From Rhizobium sp. CF122 (GTDB taxonomy: Bacteria > Pseudomonadota > Alphaproteobacteria > Rhizobiales > Rhizobiaceae), in assembly GCF_000282035.1 (NCBI RefSeq), contig NZ_AKKA01000020.1, positions 1 to 55,284 on the forward strand: a DNA stretch of 55,284 nucleotides, given 5' to 3'. Positions 35,653 through 45,010 of this stretch are shown here, one piece after another. Below the pieces are notes generated by a model. That model was not told the origin of the DNA. It did no database searches and was given only the letters and a program-made list of their open reading frames with translations. Each line of letters starts with the position of its first letter. Positions within the stretch are counted from its first letter, which is position 1. Position numbers and translations under genes: made by a program.

Positions 35653-36779
35653 TGCGGGTGTTTCTCCTTGAGGAAGCTCAGCACTTCCGAGGCGGGAACA
35701 TCATTGGCGACAAAGGACTGTCCGATGCCGCGGGTGAGGATGAAGGTCAACTTGCCACCCTTCACCTTCTTGTCCTGGGCGATCGCGTCCATCAGCACCT
35801 CGGCAGGTGGCAGCGTGCCAGGAATTTCGGCCATGCGCGTCGGCAGACCGACGGCCTTCAGGTGGCTTTCGACGCGGCGGGCGTCATCAGGGCTTGCAAG
35901 GTTCATGCGCGCCGAGAACTCGTGCGCCAGAACCATACCAATCGAAACGCCTTCGCCATGGACGAGACGCGCGCTGTCATAGGCGGTTGCCGCCTCCAGC
36001 GCATGGCCGAAGGTGTGACCGAGATTGAGGAGCGCGCGTTGCCCGGTCTCGCGCTCGTCGGCAACGACGACGTCGGACTTTGCCTGGCAGCTCGTAGCGA
36101 TCGCCTCGATGCGGGCCGCCCCGCCGGCAAAGACCGCCTGCCAGTTGGCTTCCAGCCAGGCGAAGAAATCCGGCTTGTCGATCAGGCCGTACTTCGCGAC
36201 CTCGGCATAGCCCGCGCGAAACTCCCGCGCGCTCAGCGAATTCAGCACGTCGGTGTCGGCGAGCACGAGGTCAGGCTGGTGGAAGACGCCGATGAGATTC
36301 TTGCCGTGGCGGCTGTTGATGCCCGTCTTGCCGCCGACAGAGGAATCGACCTGCGACAGCAGCGAGGTCGGCACCTGCACGAAACGCACACCGCGGCGCA
36401 CGATGCCGGCGGCGAAGCCGGAGAGATCACCAATGACGCCGCCGCCGAGCGCGATGACATAATCGTTGCGCTCGATCCGCGCTTCGAGAACCTTGTCGCA
36501 TACGGTCATCAGGTGCTCGAAGCTCTTGGTCTTCTCGCCCGCCGGCAGCACGAGGGTCGCCGAGGCGATGCCTGCCGCCTCGAGGCTTTGGACGAGCGCG
36601 TCAAGATAAAGCGGCGCCACATGCGCATCGGTGATGACAGCCGCCTTGCGGCCTTTCAGGCGTGCAGCGATCTCAGCGCCGGCGCGCGCGATCAGGCCCG
36701 GCCCGATTAGGATATCGTAGGCGCGCTCGCCAAGCGGCACGTGAACCTTGCGTTCGGAGGCGGAGGCAATCGCATTCAT
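35649..36779 (-). CDS. aroB: 3-dehydroquinate synthase
   Basis: Second step of the shikimate pathway: DAHP to 3-dehydroquinate, NAD- and metal-dependent. The 376-residue protein shows GGGVIGDLSGFAAG for NAD binding, the PTSLLSQVDSSVGGKTGIN segment, and the metal-ligand histidines in LNLGHTFGHALE and HGEGVSIGM. Its ATG shares one base with the aroK stop, so the two are translated together. AroK, AroB and the CorC-like protein form a minus-strand operon. Confidence 0.96.
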   Translation of the reverse strand: MNAIASASERKVHVPLGERAYDILIGPGLIARAGAEIAARLKGRKAAVITDAHVAPLYLDALVQSLEAAGIASATLVLPAGEKTKSFEHLMTVCDKVLEARIERNDYVIALGGGVIGDLSGFAAGIVRRGVRFVQVPTSLLSQVDSSVGGKTGINSRHGKNLIGVFHQPDLVLADTDVLNSLSAREFRAGYAEVAKYGLIDKPDFFAWLEANWQAVFAGGAARIEAIATSCQAKSDVVVADERETGQRALLNLGHTFGHALEAATAYDSARLVHGEGVSIGMVLAHEFSARMNLASPDDARRVESHLKAVGLPTRMAEIPGTLPPAEVLMDAIAQDKKVKGGKLTFILTRGIGQSFVANDVPASEVLSFLKEKHPQ

Positions 36780-37366
36780 CAGGCTGCACTTTCGGTTCGG
36801 GAGTCGATCACGGCTTTCAGAACCTCCTCCGCCATCAGTTCCTTGCGTACGTCGCGCGAGAGGACGGTGAGGTCGGCGAGTTCGTAGATCGGATAACGCG
36901 CGTTCATCAGGCTTTCGAGGGTCTGCTTGGGGTTCTCGGTTTTGAGCAACGGCCGCGTATCGCGCTTGCTGACGCGCTCCCAGAGAACGTCGAGGTCCGC
37001 CTTCAGCCAGATGGAGACGCCGCCCTTCTTGATATGCTTGCGCGTCCGGTCGTTGATGAATGCGCCGCCGCCGGTGGAAACCACGCGCGGACCGTTCTTC
37101 AAAAGGCGCTTCATGACGCGGCTTTCAAGCGCACGGAACTCTTCCTCGCCGTAAGCGGCGAACAACTCGCTTATGGACATGCGAGAGACTTTCTCGATCT
37201 CGGCGTCGCTATCGACGAAAGGGATGCCGAGCTGATGTGCGACGATCCGGCCAACGGAGGATTTGCCTGCGCCCATCAATCCGACCAGGATCAGATTGCG
37301 AGAACCGAGCGCAGCACGAGCCCTGTCTTTCAAGCTTTCGGCAACGGTCAGAACTGGGTCGCTCAT
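36779..37366 (-). CDS. aroK: Shikimate kinase
   Basis: Phosphorylates shikimate at C3 with ATP. The 195-residue protein has Walker A GLMGAGKSS (29-37), the shikimate-binding Asp in FVDSDAEIE, ESRVMKRLL, and GGGAFIN, and the lid region KRDTRPLLKTENP. The frame extends upstream to 37501, but ATG 37366 gives the usual family length plus a short rhizobial N-terminal extension. First gene of the aroK-aroB-corC-like operon. Confidence 0.95.
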   Translation of the reverse strand: MSDPVLTVAESLKDRARAALGSRNLILVGLMGAGKSSVGRIVAHQLGIPFVDSDAEIEKVSRMSISELFAAYGEEEFRALESRVMKRLLKNGPRVVSTGGGAFINDRTRKHIKKGGVSIWLKADLDVLWERVSKRDTRPLLKTENPKQTLESLMNARYPIYELADLTVLSRDVRKELMAEEVLKAVIDSRTESAA

Positions 37367-37512
37367 TGGTCCATTCACACTTTGTTTGCGAACGGTATCG
37401 ACAAATGCAGGTGTAGCGTCAAGTCGCGGGCAAGGGAAACGTGGTTCAAATGCATCTTCTTGCACTTGCAAACATGCTTCTTCATAAAGAAGTAGAGCCA
37501 TGGAGTTGTTGA

Positions 37513-37689
37513 ATGCCGAGTTTGTTCCGTTTTCTCGCCATATTGGCGATCATCGCCGGTGCGATATACGGAACGATGTGGGCACTGGTTGCTTTCGTCG
37601 AGCCGCAGGAGCGCGACGTGACGATCCGCATTCCGTCCGAGCGGATCAACCCTCCGTCGACCGGCGCCATCAACCCGTCCAAGAAGTGA
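37513..37689 (+). CDS. Small membrane protein, conserved hypothetical
   Basis: A 58-residue protein: a short basic start, a single membrane segment (about residues 5-28, [20 protein letters not shown]) and a polar tail rich in Pro, Arg and Ser. GGAG seven bases before the ATG supports the start. It ends 4 bases before xerD, so the two are likely co-transcribed. I recognise it as a commonly overlooked small ORF in front of rhizobial xerD; function unknown. Confidence 0.75.
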   Translation: MPSLFRFLAILAIIAGAIYGTMWALVAFVEPQERDVTIRIPSERINPPSTGAINPSKK

Positions 37690-37693
37690 GCCG

Positions 37694-38647
37694 ATGAAGG
37701 ATCTCGGCTGGGTTCACGTCGAAGCCTTTCTGGAAATGATGAGCGCGGAGCGGGGCGCGGCGGCAAATACGCTATCCTCCTATGAGCGCGACCTCTATGA
37801 TCTGCACGGCTTCCTGAATAGCAAGGGAGTGCGCCTGATGGACGCGGCATCAGCGGATCTTTCGGCCTACCTGTCCTCGCTTGCCGCCCAAGGGTTCAAG
37901 CCTTCCTCGCAGGCACGGCGGCTGGCCGCGATGCGCCAGTTTTATAAATTCCTTTATGCCGAGGGCCTGCGCACCGACGATCCGACTGGCGTACTCGATG
38001 CGCCGAAGAAGGGCCGGCCACTGCCGAAGACGATGGGTGTCGACGAGGTGGGCCGACTGCTGGAGCAGGCGGAAACCGAAGCTCATGACCCTGCCCCCGG
38101 CCAGCTTCAGCGGCTTCGGATGCTGGCTCTTCTCGAACTCCTTTACGCGACGGGGATGCGCGTCAGCGAGCTTGTTTCGCTTCCCGCCCGCGTGCTCGAT
38201 CAGGATGGGCGTTTCCTGATGATCCGCGGCAAGGGCAACAAGGAGCGGCTTGTACCGCTGTCGCAATCGGCGATCGCCGCGTTGAAGCTCTACGGCCGCA
38301 TGCTCGCCACCGAGAACGCCGCCGCCAAGGTCCCGCAGGAAAGCCCGTGGCTGTTTCCGGCAGCCTCCAGGGAAGGCTACCTGCCACGTCAGGTTTTCGC
38401 GCGTGACCTGAAAAATCTTGCGATCAGGGCAGGTCTCACCCCATCTATGATCTCGCCGCACGTTATGCGGCACGCATTTGCAAGCCATCTTCTCGCCAAT
38501 GGCGCGGATCTTCGCGTCGTTCAGGAACTGCTCGGACACTCGGACATTTCTACCACGCAAATTTATACGCATGTGTTGGAGGAACGGCTTCAACAACTGG
38601 TCCAAACGCACCACCCCCTTGCCAAACAGGCTAAAAAGCAGGAATAG
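37694..38647 (+). CDS. xerD: Site-specific tyrosine recombinase XerD
   Basis: Works with XerC at the dif site to resolve chromosome dimers. The 317-residue protein has the SAM-like core-binding N-terminal domain (about 1-95) and the catalytic domain with all active-site residues: Arg156 (TGMRVSEL), Lys180, His256 and Arg259 (HVMRHAFA), His282 (LLGHSDIS) and Tyr291 (IYTHV). Length and sequence are normal for a chromosomal XerD rather than a phage integrase. AccA follows 63 bases later. Confidence 0.94.
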   Translation: MKDLGWVHVEAFLEMMSAERGAAANTLSSYERDLYDLHGFLNSKGVRLMDAASADLSAYLSSLAAQGFKPSSQARRLAAMRQFYKFLYAEGLRTDDPTGVLDAPKKGRPLPKTMGVDEVGRLLEQAETEAHDPAPGQLQRLRMLALLELLYATGMRVSELVSLPARVLDQDGRFLMIRGKGNKERLVPLSQSAIAALKLYGRMLATENAAAKVPQESPWLFPAASREGYLPRQVFARDLKNLAIRAGLTPSMISPHVMRHAFASHLLANGADLRVVQELLGHSDISTTQIYTHVLEERLQQLVQTHHPLAKQAKKQE

Positions 38648-38710
38648 GACCGGCAACAAAGGGCGAGCTCATACTAAGCAGCCCCGGCAAAAGGAACGGA
38701 AACGCACCTC

Positions 38711-39664
38711 ATGCACAACTATCTCGACTTCGAAAAGCCGATCTCCGACCTCGAAGGCAAGATCATCGAACTGAAGAAGCTCGCCACGGAAGACGAGAGC
38801 ATCGACACGTCAGATGAAATCGGCAGGCTCGAAGTTCGCGTGCGCGAAGCGATGGTCGATATCTATTCGAAGCTCAACGCCTGGCAGAAGACGCAGGTTG
38901 CGCGCCATCCGCAGCGACCGCATTTCGTCGATTATGCTAAGACGCTGTTTCAGGAATTCACCCCGCTCGCCGGCGACCGCAAGTTTTCCGAAGACGCCGC
39001 GATCCAGGCCGGGCTTGCCCGCTTCCGCGGCCAGCCTGTCGCCGTTCTCGGCCAGGAAAAGGGCAACGACACGAAGAGCCGCCTGAAACACAACTTCGGC
39101 AGCGCTCGTCCCGAAGGCTACCGAAAGGCGATCCGCATCCTGGAAATGGCTGACCGCTTCGGCCTCCCCGTTATCACCCTCGTCGATACGGCAGGCGCCT
39201 ATCCCGGCGTCGGCGCCGAAGAGCGCGGTCAAGCCGAAGCCATCGCCCGCTCGACGGAAATGTGTCTTTCGGTGAAGGTGCCGATCGTCTCGGTCGTCAT
39301 CGGCGAAGGCGGCTCGGGCGGGGCAATCGCGATCGCCACCGGCAACCGCGTCTACATGCTGGAGCATGCGATCTACAGCGTCATCTCGCCGGAAGGTGCC
39401 GCCTCGATCCTCTGGCGCGATTCCGCCCGCGCCAAGGAAGCGGCCACCAACATGAAGATCACGTCCGAGGACCTGAAGGCGCTCGGCATCATCGACGGCA
39501 TCATCAGCGAGCCGCTCGGCGGTGCGCATCGCGATCCGGACAGCGTGATCGCGGCTACCGGCGATGTCATTGCCAATGCTCTCGGCGAACTTTCCAACCG
39601 CACCGGCGAGCAGCTTCGCAACGACCGCCGGCAGAAATTTCTCAACATGGGCCGCAATTTGTAG
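38711..39664 (+). CDS. accA: Acetyl-CoA carboxylase carboxyltransferase subunit alpha
   Basis: Half of the carboxyltransferase that makes malonyl-CoA, the first committed step of fatty acid synthesis; partner AccD is elsewhere. The 317-residue protein starts MHNYLDFEKPISDLEGKI, and shows the crotonase-fold core with LVDTAGAYPGVGAEERGQAEAIA, the oxyanion-hole glycines in GEGGSGGAIAIA, and VISPEGAASILWRD. Ribosome binding bases GGAA lie upstream. A large inverted repeat lies in the region after it. Confidence 0.96.
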   Translation: MHNYLDFEKPISDLEGKIIELKKLATEDESIDTSDEIGRLEVRVREAMVDIYSKLNAWQKTQVARHPQRPHFVDYAKTLFQEFTPLAGDRKFSEDAAIQAGLARFRGQPVAVLGQEKGNDTKSRLKHNFGSARPEGYRKAIRILEMADRFGLPVITLVDTAGAYPGVGAEERGQAEAIARSTEMCLSVKVPIVSVVIGEGGSGGAIAIATGNRVYMLEHAIYSVISPEGAASILWRDSARAKEAATNMKITSEDLKALGIIDGIISEPLGGAHRDPDSVIAATGDVIANALGELSNRTGEQLRNDRRQKFLNMGRNL

Positions 39665-39745
39665 TGCACAAACGCGCGGCTGCGCTGTGAATGAGGCCAA
39701 ACCTTGGCCACAATAATGTTATCAATAACGTTCCTACTTGCGGGG

Positions 39746-39818
39746 GACGCGAGCGCGCTTCATAGGCTGCTAAGAGTTTGTGAACCATAGTCAGCCTATG
39801 ATTCGCTCCGCGCTCGTC
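39746..39818. repeat. Imperfect long inverted repeat between accA and the L,D-transpeptidase gene
   Basis: CATAGGCTG (39761-39769) and CAGCCTATG (39792-39800) form a perfect 9-bp stem with a 22-base loop. The stem is extended outward with bulges: GACGCGAGCGCGCTT on the left (39746-39760) faces ATTCGCTCCGCGCTCGTC on the right (39801-39818). No T run follows. It could be a weak accA terminator or a structured leader of the next gene. Confidence 0.55.
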
Positions 39819-39854
39819 GCGGCCGGGTTGCATACTGTTGATGGGCTATTTTGA

Positions 39855-41078
39855 ATGCGCATTCGTCATTTTGCATATGTTTCCCTGATGGCGCTGGCCC
39901 TGGCCGGCTGCAACGATGCATTGGAAACCGCCCAGGTCGACCTCTCGAGGGTCAAGAACAAGGTCGAGCAACCGCTCCCGCCGCGCATCCTGTCCGAGAT
40001 CTCCGCCAAGGGCATGCAGCGCAATTCGCCGATCATGATCCGCATCTTCAAGGAAGAAGGCGCACTGGAGATCTGGAAGGCGAAGATCGACAATCGCTTC
40101 GACAAGATCGCCGACTACAAGATCTGCGCCTGGTCGGGCCGCCTCGGTCCGAAGGTGAAAGAGGGTGACCGGCAGGCGCCGGAAGGCTTCTATGACCTGA
40201 CGCGCGCCAACCTCAATCCGAATTCGAAGTACTACCTCGCGATCAACACCGGCTTTCCGAACCGCTATGACGCCGTCAACGGCCGCAATGGCACCAATCT
40301 GATGATCCATGGCGCCTGCTCGTCGTCAGGCTGCTATTCGATGACCGACCAGCAGGTTCTGGAGATCTACGCCTTCGCCCGCGACGCCTTCGCCGGCGGC
40401 CAGTCGACGGTACAGCTTCAGGCCTTTCCCTTCCGCATGACCGCGGAGAACATGGTGCGGCATCGCCTGAACCCGAACATCGAGTTCTGGAATATGCTGA
40501 AGGTCGGCTACGACAACTTCGAGGTCACGAAGCGTCCTCCTGAGGTGAATGTCTGCGAGAAGAAGTATGTCTTCAACCAGCAGGCAACCGATAATGGCGC
40601 CTTCAACCCTGCCGGAGCGTGCCCGGCAATGTCGACGCCGCCAGCGCTGACCGCCGCCCTTGCCTCCTACGGCAAGACCTACGATGCCGACTACACCAAA
40701 GCCATGAAGAAGTATGACGGCATGGCCTGGTACGATCCGAGCGAGGCCGAACGCAAGGCCGTGGTTGCTAAGCTGCGGAAGGGTCGCGAGCTTGCCTACG
40801 CGCCGACCGGCACCTCGCTGGAAGCAGGCAAGATGGTCAAGGTCGCGGAGCTCGAAGAGATGATGTCGAGCAAGACCGCATCCACGGTCGCCGCCAATGC
40901 AGCGCCCGGTGCCGCGCCGGCAACGCCCGAAGCAAAGGAAATCGCCGTCGCCGCTGCCGTTCCGGCCCAGGTTCCGGTCCCCACGCCGAGCCCTCTGGCA
41001 TTCGCGCCGGTGGAACAGCCGGAGCCAGTGGAGGTCGCCTCAAAGAAGCCGTTCTGGAAGTTCTGGGGCAAGGATTGA
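39855..41078 (+). CDS. L,D-transpeptidase lipoprotein (YkuD domain)
   Basis: A 407-residue exported protein with a lipobox LAGC at residues 16-19, so probably a lipoprotein. The YkuD-type catalytic motif is complete: His152-Gly153-x3-Ser-x-Gly-Cys160 (HGACSSSGC). It is therefore expected to make 3-3 cross-links in peptidoglycan or attach proteins to it. The C-terminal 130 residues are Ala/Pro/Val-rich, with a likely disordered tail that ends in KKPFWKFWGKD. It lies 190 bases after accA and 4 bases before tusA. Confidence 0.9.
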   Translation: MRIRHFAYVSLMALALAGCNDALETAQVDLSRVKNKVEQPLPPRILSEISAKGMQRNSPIMIRIFKEEGALEIWKAKIDNRFDKIADYKICAWSGRLGPKVKEGDRQAPEGFYDLTRANLNPNSKYYLAINTGFPNRYDAVNGRNGTNLMIHGACSSSGCYSMTDQQVLEIYAFARDAFAGGQSTVQLQAFPFRMTAENMVRHRLNPNIEFWNMLKVGYDNFEVTKRPPEVNVCEKKYVFNQQATDNGAFNPAGACPAMSTPPALTAALASYGKTYDADYTKAMKKYDGMAWYDPSEAERKAVVAKLRKGRELAYAPTGTSLEAGKMVKVAELEEMMSSKTASTVAANAAPGAAPATPEAKEIAVAAAVPAQVPVPTPSPLAFAPVEQPEPVEVASKKPFWKFWGKD

Positions 41079-41082
41079 TGGC

Positions 41083-41307
41083 GTGAGCACCGTTCTCTAC
41101 GACCTGCGCGGGCTGAAATGCCCGCTTCCGGTGCTGAAGACGCGCCGCAAGATGTCCTCCCTGCAGAAGGGTGCACTGATCCGCGTCGAAACGACCGATC
41201 CGCTCGCCGGAATAGACATCCCTCATTTCTGCAGCGAAGACGGCCACGAGCTCATCGAGACCGAAAAGACTGAGGTCGGCCACCGCTTCCTCATCCGCAA
41301 GGGCTAG
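41083..41307 (+). CDS. tusA: Sulfurtransferase TusA family protein
   Basis: A 74-residue protein with the TusA fold; the catalytic cysteine is Cys13 in the CPLP motif (GLKCPLPVLK). TusA-type proteins carry sulfur as persulfide for tRNA thiolation or molybdenum cofactor synthesis. The start codon is GTG, with AAGGA eight bases upstream; a nearby ATG is out of frame. It follows the L,D-transpeptidase gene by four bases, so probably co-transcribed. Confidence 0.9.
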   Translation: MSTVLYDLRGLKCPLPVLKTRRKMSSLQKGALIRVETTDPLAGIDIPHFCSEDGHELIETEKTEVGHRFLIRKG

Positions 41308-41313
41308 AGCCTT

Positions 41314-42477
41314 TCAGAACCGCATGCCCGGTACGGCAAGCGGATTGTCGTTCAGCGCCGTCCGATCCGGCGTATCGATGCGCGGCTTGCCGAGGAACGC
41401 ATCGAACAGATCCTTGACGAAAGCTTCCGGCAAATCCTTGGTGATCAGGACCATGCGCGTGCGGCGGTCCTTAGGGTCCGGCCAGGCCGGCAGGCGCGAC
41501 GGCGGATGGAAGATGCTCTGCACGCCATGAAGGACCAGCGGGCGATCGGGGCGATCCGATACCGCGACGATCGCTTTCATCCGCAGCAGTTTTTCGCCGT
41601 GCGCCGACCGCAGGAGGTCGATGAACATATCAAGCGCCATCGGGTCGATCGGCTTGTCCTCGACGATCGAGAAGGAACGGATCGAGGCATCGTGACGGTT
41701 CACATCATGCGGGTCCTGATGATCGTGTCCGTGATGATGGAGATGATGATGTCCGTCAGCGCCATGGTGATGGTGTTCATGGTGGTGGTGCGCGTCATGC
41801 GCATCCTCGTCCCGCAGCCAGCGGCCAACGTCGGCGATCTTGCTTGCCGGATCGTAGAGGCCGTTGACGAGGACACCCACCTGCCCTGCTTCGACGCTGT
41901 CGGCATCCATCAGCGCCGCGCGCGGATTGAGCGCATCAAGACGCGCTTCCAGCACCCCCGACACCTCCGATGAAGCCATCGTCCGCTTGGAGAGAATCAG
42001 CCGATCAGCGACCGCGACCTGCTTTACCGCCTCCTCGTGATTGTCGAGGGTCTGCGAACCGTTGATCACATCGACCACCGTCACGATGCCATCAAGGTCG
42101 AAATTGGTGGCGATGATGGGGTTACCCATGATCGCCTGCATGACGGGCGCGGGGTCGGCAAGACCCGTCGTCTCGATCACAACGCGCTTCACCGGCTTGA
42201 CGCGGCCGGTCTGCACCGCGTCCATGAGGTTTGCCAGCGTATCGACCAGCTCGCCGCGCACCGTGCAGCACAGGCAGCCATCCGACAGCTCGATGATCGC
42301 GTCGCCAGAGCTTTCCACCAGCAGGTGATCGATGCCGATATCGCCGAACTCATTGATAATGACAGCCGCATCCTTCATCGCCGGATCCTTGAGGATACGG
42401 TTTAGCAGCGTCGATTTGCCGGCGCCAAGAAAGCCGGTCAGGATGGTGACCGGTATCCGATCGGAAGCAGCGCTCAT
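41314..42477 (-). CDS. CobW/COG0523-type GTPase with His-rich metal-binding stretch
   Basis: A 387-residue G3E-family GTPase: Walker A GFLGAGKS (15-22), the Glu/Asn-rich switch INEFGDIGID, the metal-binding GCLCC (67-71), and NKxD replaced by a SKRT-like segment. Between about residues 230 and 260 there is a stretch with some 20 histidines mixed with Asp/Gly, a metal store or sensor. The C-terminal CobW domain follows. COG0523 proteins deliver zinc or other metals; there is no proof of a cobalamin role here. It begins 12 bases after the D,D-carboxypeptidase gene, so the two are likely co-transcribed. Confidence 0.9.
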   Translation of the reverse strand: MSAASDRIPVTILTGFLGAGKSTLLNRILKDPAMKDAAVIINEFGDIGIDHLLVESSGDAIIELSDGCLCCTVRGELVDTLANLMDAVQTGRVKPVKRVVIETTGLADPAPVMQAIMGNPIIATNFDLDGIVTVVDVINGSQTLDNHEEAVKQVAVADRLILSKRTMASSEVSGVLEARLDALNPRAALMDADSVEAGQVGVLVNGLYDPASKIADVGRWLRDEDAHDAHHHHEHHHHGADGHHHLHHHGHDHQDPHDVNRHDASIRSFSIVEDKPIDPMALDMFIDLLRSAHGEKLLRMKAIVAVSDRPDRPLVLHGVQSIFHPPSRLPAWPDPKDRRTRMVLITKDLPEAFVKDLFDAFLGKPRIDTPDRTALNDNPLAVPGMRF

Positions 42478-42489
42478 CTCAAACTGACC

Positions 42490-43617
42490 TTAGAAGGAGG
42501 TGGCCGGACGTGGCAGCGGCACCGGCACGTTGGCAACGGTCCCTGCGGTCTCCGCGGTCGCCAGCTTGTCCGGCTGTGGTTCGTTCTGGCCCGGAATCAG
42601 TCCCGCGAAGACGAAGTTCGGCTCGTGGTCCATTTCCTGGATATAGGGCGACTGGACCTTCATCCGGCCGACCTCGTCGCGCGTTTCGCTGCGGACCTTG
42701 GCACCCTTGGCGCTGCAGATATCGGCGGAAATGTCGGTGACCTGATCCTGGCCCGGCCCATAAGGTCGCAGCGAGGCGAGCGTGTCGGGAGCGGAAAACT
42801 GCGAGGTGAAGCCCTTCTGCAGCAGGTCGGCGGACGCATCCGCACGGGCCGCAAGGCTGTCGGTGCCGAGGACGACGGAGATCAGCGTGCGGCCGTTGCG
42901 GGTCGCCGAGGCGATCTGGTTGAAGCCCGAGGCGCAGATGAAGCCGGTCTTCATGCCGTCGGCGCCTGCGAAACGGCCGATCAGGGCGTTGATGCTCGGC
43001 ACATTCTTGGTGCCCGTCGTGATGCCTTCAAGCGAGAAATATCCGGCATATTGCGGGAACTCGCGGCGCAGTGCGACGGAAAGAACGGCAAGATCGCGCG
43101 CCGTCGTATACTGGCCCTTGCCCGGCAGGCCGTTCGGATTGACGAAATGCGAGTCCGTCATGCCAAGCTTCGCCGCCTCGGCGTTCATCTTCAAGACGAA
43201 GGCTTCCTGTGTGCCGGCGACCGCCTCGGCGACGGCGACTGCGATGTCATTCGCCGACTTGACCATCAGGATCTTCAGCGCGCTGTCGAGCGTCAGCTTC
43301 TGACCGGGCTTGAAATACATCTTTGCCGGCGGCTGGGCGGCCGCCCGCTTGCTCATCACGATAGGCGTATCGAGGCTGATCTGACCGGCGCGAACCGCAT
43401 CGAACACCGTATAGACGGTCATCAGCTTGGTGAGCGAGGCCGGGTACCATTTGCGGAACGCCTCGTCGTGCTCCAGCACGCGGCCGCTCTGGACATCAAC
43501 GAGAATATGCGGGTTCGCATAGGCTTGGGAGGAGGCCGAAAGAGTGATAGCGGCTGCGGAAGCTGCGATTGAGAGCGGCCGCAAGGCGGCAAGCAAACGA
43601 TTCTGGCGCGTCGACAC
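42490..43617 (-). CDS. D-alanyl-D-alanine carboxypeptidase (penicillin-binding protein)
   Basis: A 375-residue exported serine peptidase that trims the stem peptides of peptidoglycan. Signal peptide ends near residue 34 (SQAYA). The three active-site motifs are Ser61-x-x-Lys64 (SLTK), Ser121-x-Asn123 (SAN) and Lys223-Thr-Gly225. The catalytic domain is followed by a low-complexity C-terminal tail; no clear amphipathic membrane anchor was found. Start codon is GTG, with AAGGA six bases upstream. Followed by the CobW-type GTPase on the same strand. Confidence 0.93.
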   Translation of the reverse strand: MSTRQNRLLAALRPLSIAASAAAITLSASSQAYANPHILVDVQSGRVLEHDEAFRKWYPASLTKLMTVYTVFDAVRAGQISLDTPIVMSKRAAAQPPAKMYFKPGQKLTLDSALKILMVKSANDIAVAVAEAVAGTQEAFVLKMNAEAAKLGMTDSHFVNPNGLPGKGQYTTARDLAVLSVALRREFPQYAGYFSLEGITTGTKNVPSINALIGRFAGADGMKTGFICASGFNQIASATRNGRTLISVVLGTDSLAARADASADLLQKGFTSQFSAPDTLASLRPYGPGQDQVTDISADICSAKGAKVRSETRDEVGRMKVQSPYIQEMDHEPNFVFAGLIPGQNEPQPDKLATAETAGTVANVPVPLPRPATSF

Positions 43618-43773
43618 GGTTCGTCCTTAAAGATGTCCGGAAGTCTCGAAAGTTTCCCCTATTTAACGTATATGGCCATGACATGGCAAAGGGCCTTGAC
43701 TAAGTTATTTCTGCGGCATCGTGTCCCCGCGACCGGTTCCGTCCCGTTTCGATTTCACGACAGGAAAGCTGAC

Positions 43774-44937
43774 ATGCCGATTTTGAACAGAGCCGCCGAA
43801 CTTCAGGACGAGGTGACCGAGTGGCGCCGGCATATCCATGCGCGTCCCGAACTTCTCTTCGCGGTCGAGAACACCGCCGCTTTCGTGGCCGAGAAGCTCA
43901 AGGAATTCGGCGTCGACGAGATCGTCACCGGCATCGGCAGAACAGGCGTCGTCGGCCTGATCAAGGGCAAGGGCGAAGGCGCTCGCACCATCGGCCTGCG
44001 CGCGGACATGGACGCGCTGCCGCTCACCGAAATCACCGGCAAGCCCTGGGCGTCGACGACGCCCGGCAAGATGCACGCCTGCGGCCATGATGGCCACACT
44101 GCCATGCTGCTCGGCGCGGCGAAATATCTTGCCGAAACGCGCAACTTCAACGGCAATATCGCCGTCATCTTCCAGCCGGCCGAAGAAGGCGGCGGCGGCG
44201 GCAATCTCATGGTCAAGGACGGCATGATGGAGCGCTTCGGCATCGAAGAGGTCTACGGCATGCACAACCTGCCGGGTCTTCCGGTCGGGCACTTCGCCAT
44301 CCGCAGCGGCGCGATCATGGCCGCCACCGACGAATTCACCATTACTATCAAGGGCCGCGGCGGCCACGCGGCACAGCCGCACCGCACGATTGACCCGATC
44401 GCCATCGGCGCGCACATCGTCAGCAACCTGCAGATAATCGCCTCCCGCAGCGTCGACCCGTTGCGCTCGGTGGTCGTCTCGGTCACCAAGTTCAACGCCG
44501 GCTTCGCGCACAACGTCATCCCGAACGACGCGACGATCGCCGGTACGGTGCGCACGCTCGACGAGGAAGTACGCGACCTTGCCGAAACCCGATTGAAGCA
44601 GATCGTCAACGGCCTCGTTGCCGCCCACGGCGCCGAAGTCGATATCAATTTCAACCGCAACTACCCCGTCACCTACAATCACGCGACGGAAACCGGCCAC
44701 GCCATCCGCATCGCCGGCGAGATTGCTGGCGCAGGCAACGTGAATGCCGAGATTGACCCGATGATGGGCGGCGAGGATTTCTCCTACATGCTGAACGCCC
44801 GCCCCGGCGCGTTCATCTTCATCGGCAACGGCGATACGGCGGGCCTGCACAACGCCGCCTACGATTTCAACGACGAAACCATCGCCCACGGCATTTCCTA
44901 CTGGGTGCGGCTCGCCGAACAGCGCCTCGGCGCCTGA
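43774..44937 (+). CDS. M20 family amidohydrolase (hippurate hydrolase-like)
   Basis: A 387-residue metallopeptidase of the M20D type. Metal ligands are seen in HACGHDGH (101-108), GLRADMDALPL, PAEEGGGGGNLM and MHNLPG, and the dimerization domain lies in the middle. This group includes hippurate hydrolases, N-acyl-amino acid hydrolases and IAA-amino acid hydrolases; the substrate is undecided. The ATG at 43774 follows AGGAAA by eight bases; an upstream open frame is not supported. A bidirectional hairpin separates it from tRNA-Arg. Confidence 0.9.
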   Translation: MPILNRAAELQDEVTEWRRHIHARPELLFAVENTAAFVAEKLKEFGVDEIVTGIGRTGVVGLIKGKGEGARTIGLRADMDALPLTEITGKPWASTTPGKMHACGHDGHTAMLLGAAKYLAETRNFNGNIAVIFQPAEEGGGGGNLMVKDGMMERFGIEEVYGMHNLPGLPVGHFAIRSGAIMAATDEFTITIKGRGGHAAQPHRTIDPIAIGAHIVSNLQIIASRSVDPLRSVVVSVTKFNAGFAHNVIPNDATIAGTVRTLDEEVRDLAETRLKQIVNGLVAAHGAEVDINFNRNYPVTYNHATETGHAIRIAGEIAGAGNVNAEIDPMMGGEDFSYMLNARPGAFIFIGNGDTAGLHNAAYDFNDETIAHGISYWVRLAEQRLGA

Positions 44938-44960
44938 AATCCGACTTTGTCCAACAGATA

Positions 44961-44992
44961 CAAAAGAGCTTGGCTTCCGGCCAAGCCTTTTG
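44961..44992 (+). terminator. Intrinsic terminator after the M20 gene
   Basis: GCTTGGC (44968-44974) and GCCAAGC (44980-44986) make a 7-bp stem with a 5-base loop, and the flanking CAAAAG and CTTTTG can pair to extend it. The trailing CTTTTG forms the T tract. The hairpin lies just upstream of tRNA-Arg, so the tRNA promoter must overlap or follow it closely. Confidence 0.7.
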
Positions 44993-45010
44993 TATGCATG
45001 ACGCTCAAGT

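Noticed and set aside
37694..38647. Phage-type integrase next to a possible island
   Set aside because: Sequence, length and position before accA fit the chromosomal XerD recombinase, and no phage genes are nearby.
41701..41830. Repetitive CAT/GTG-rich DNA, possible tandem repeat
   Set aside because: It is the codon run for the histidine-rich segment of the CobW-type GTPase, not an independent repeat array.
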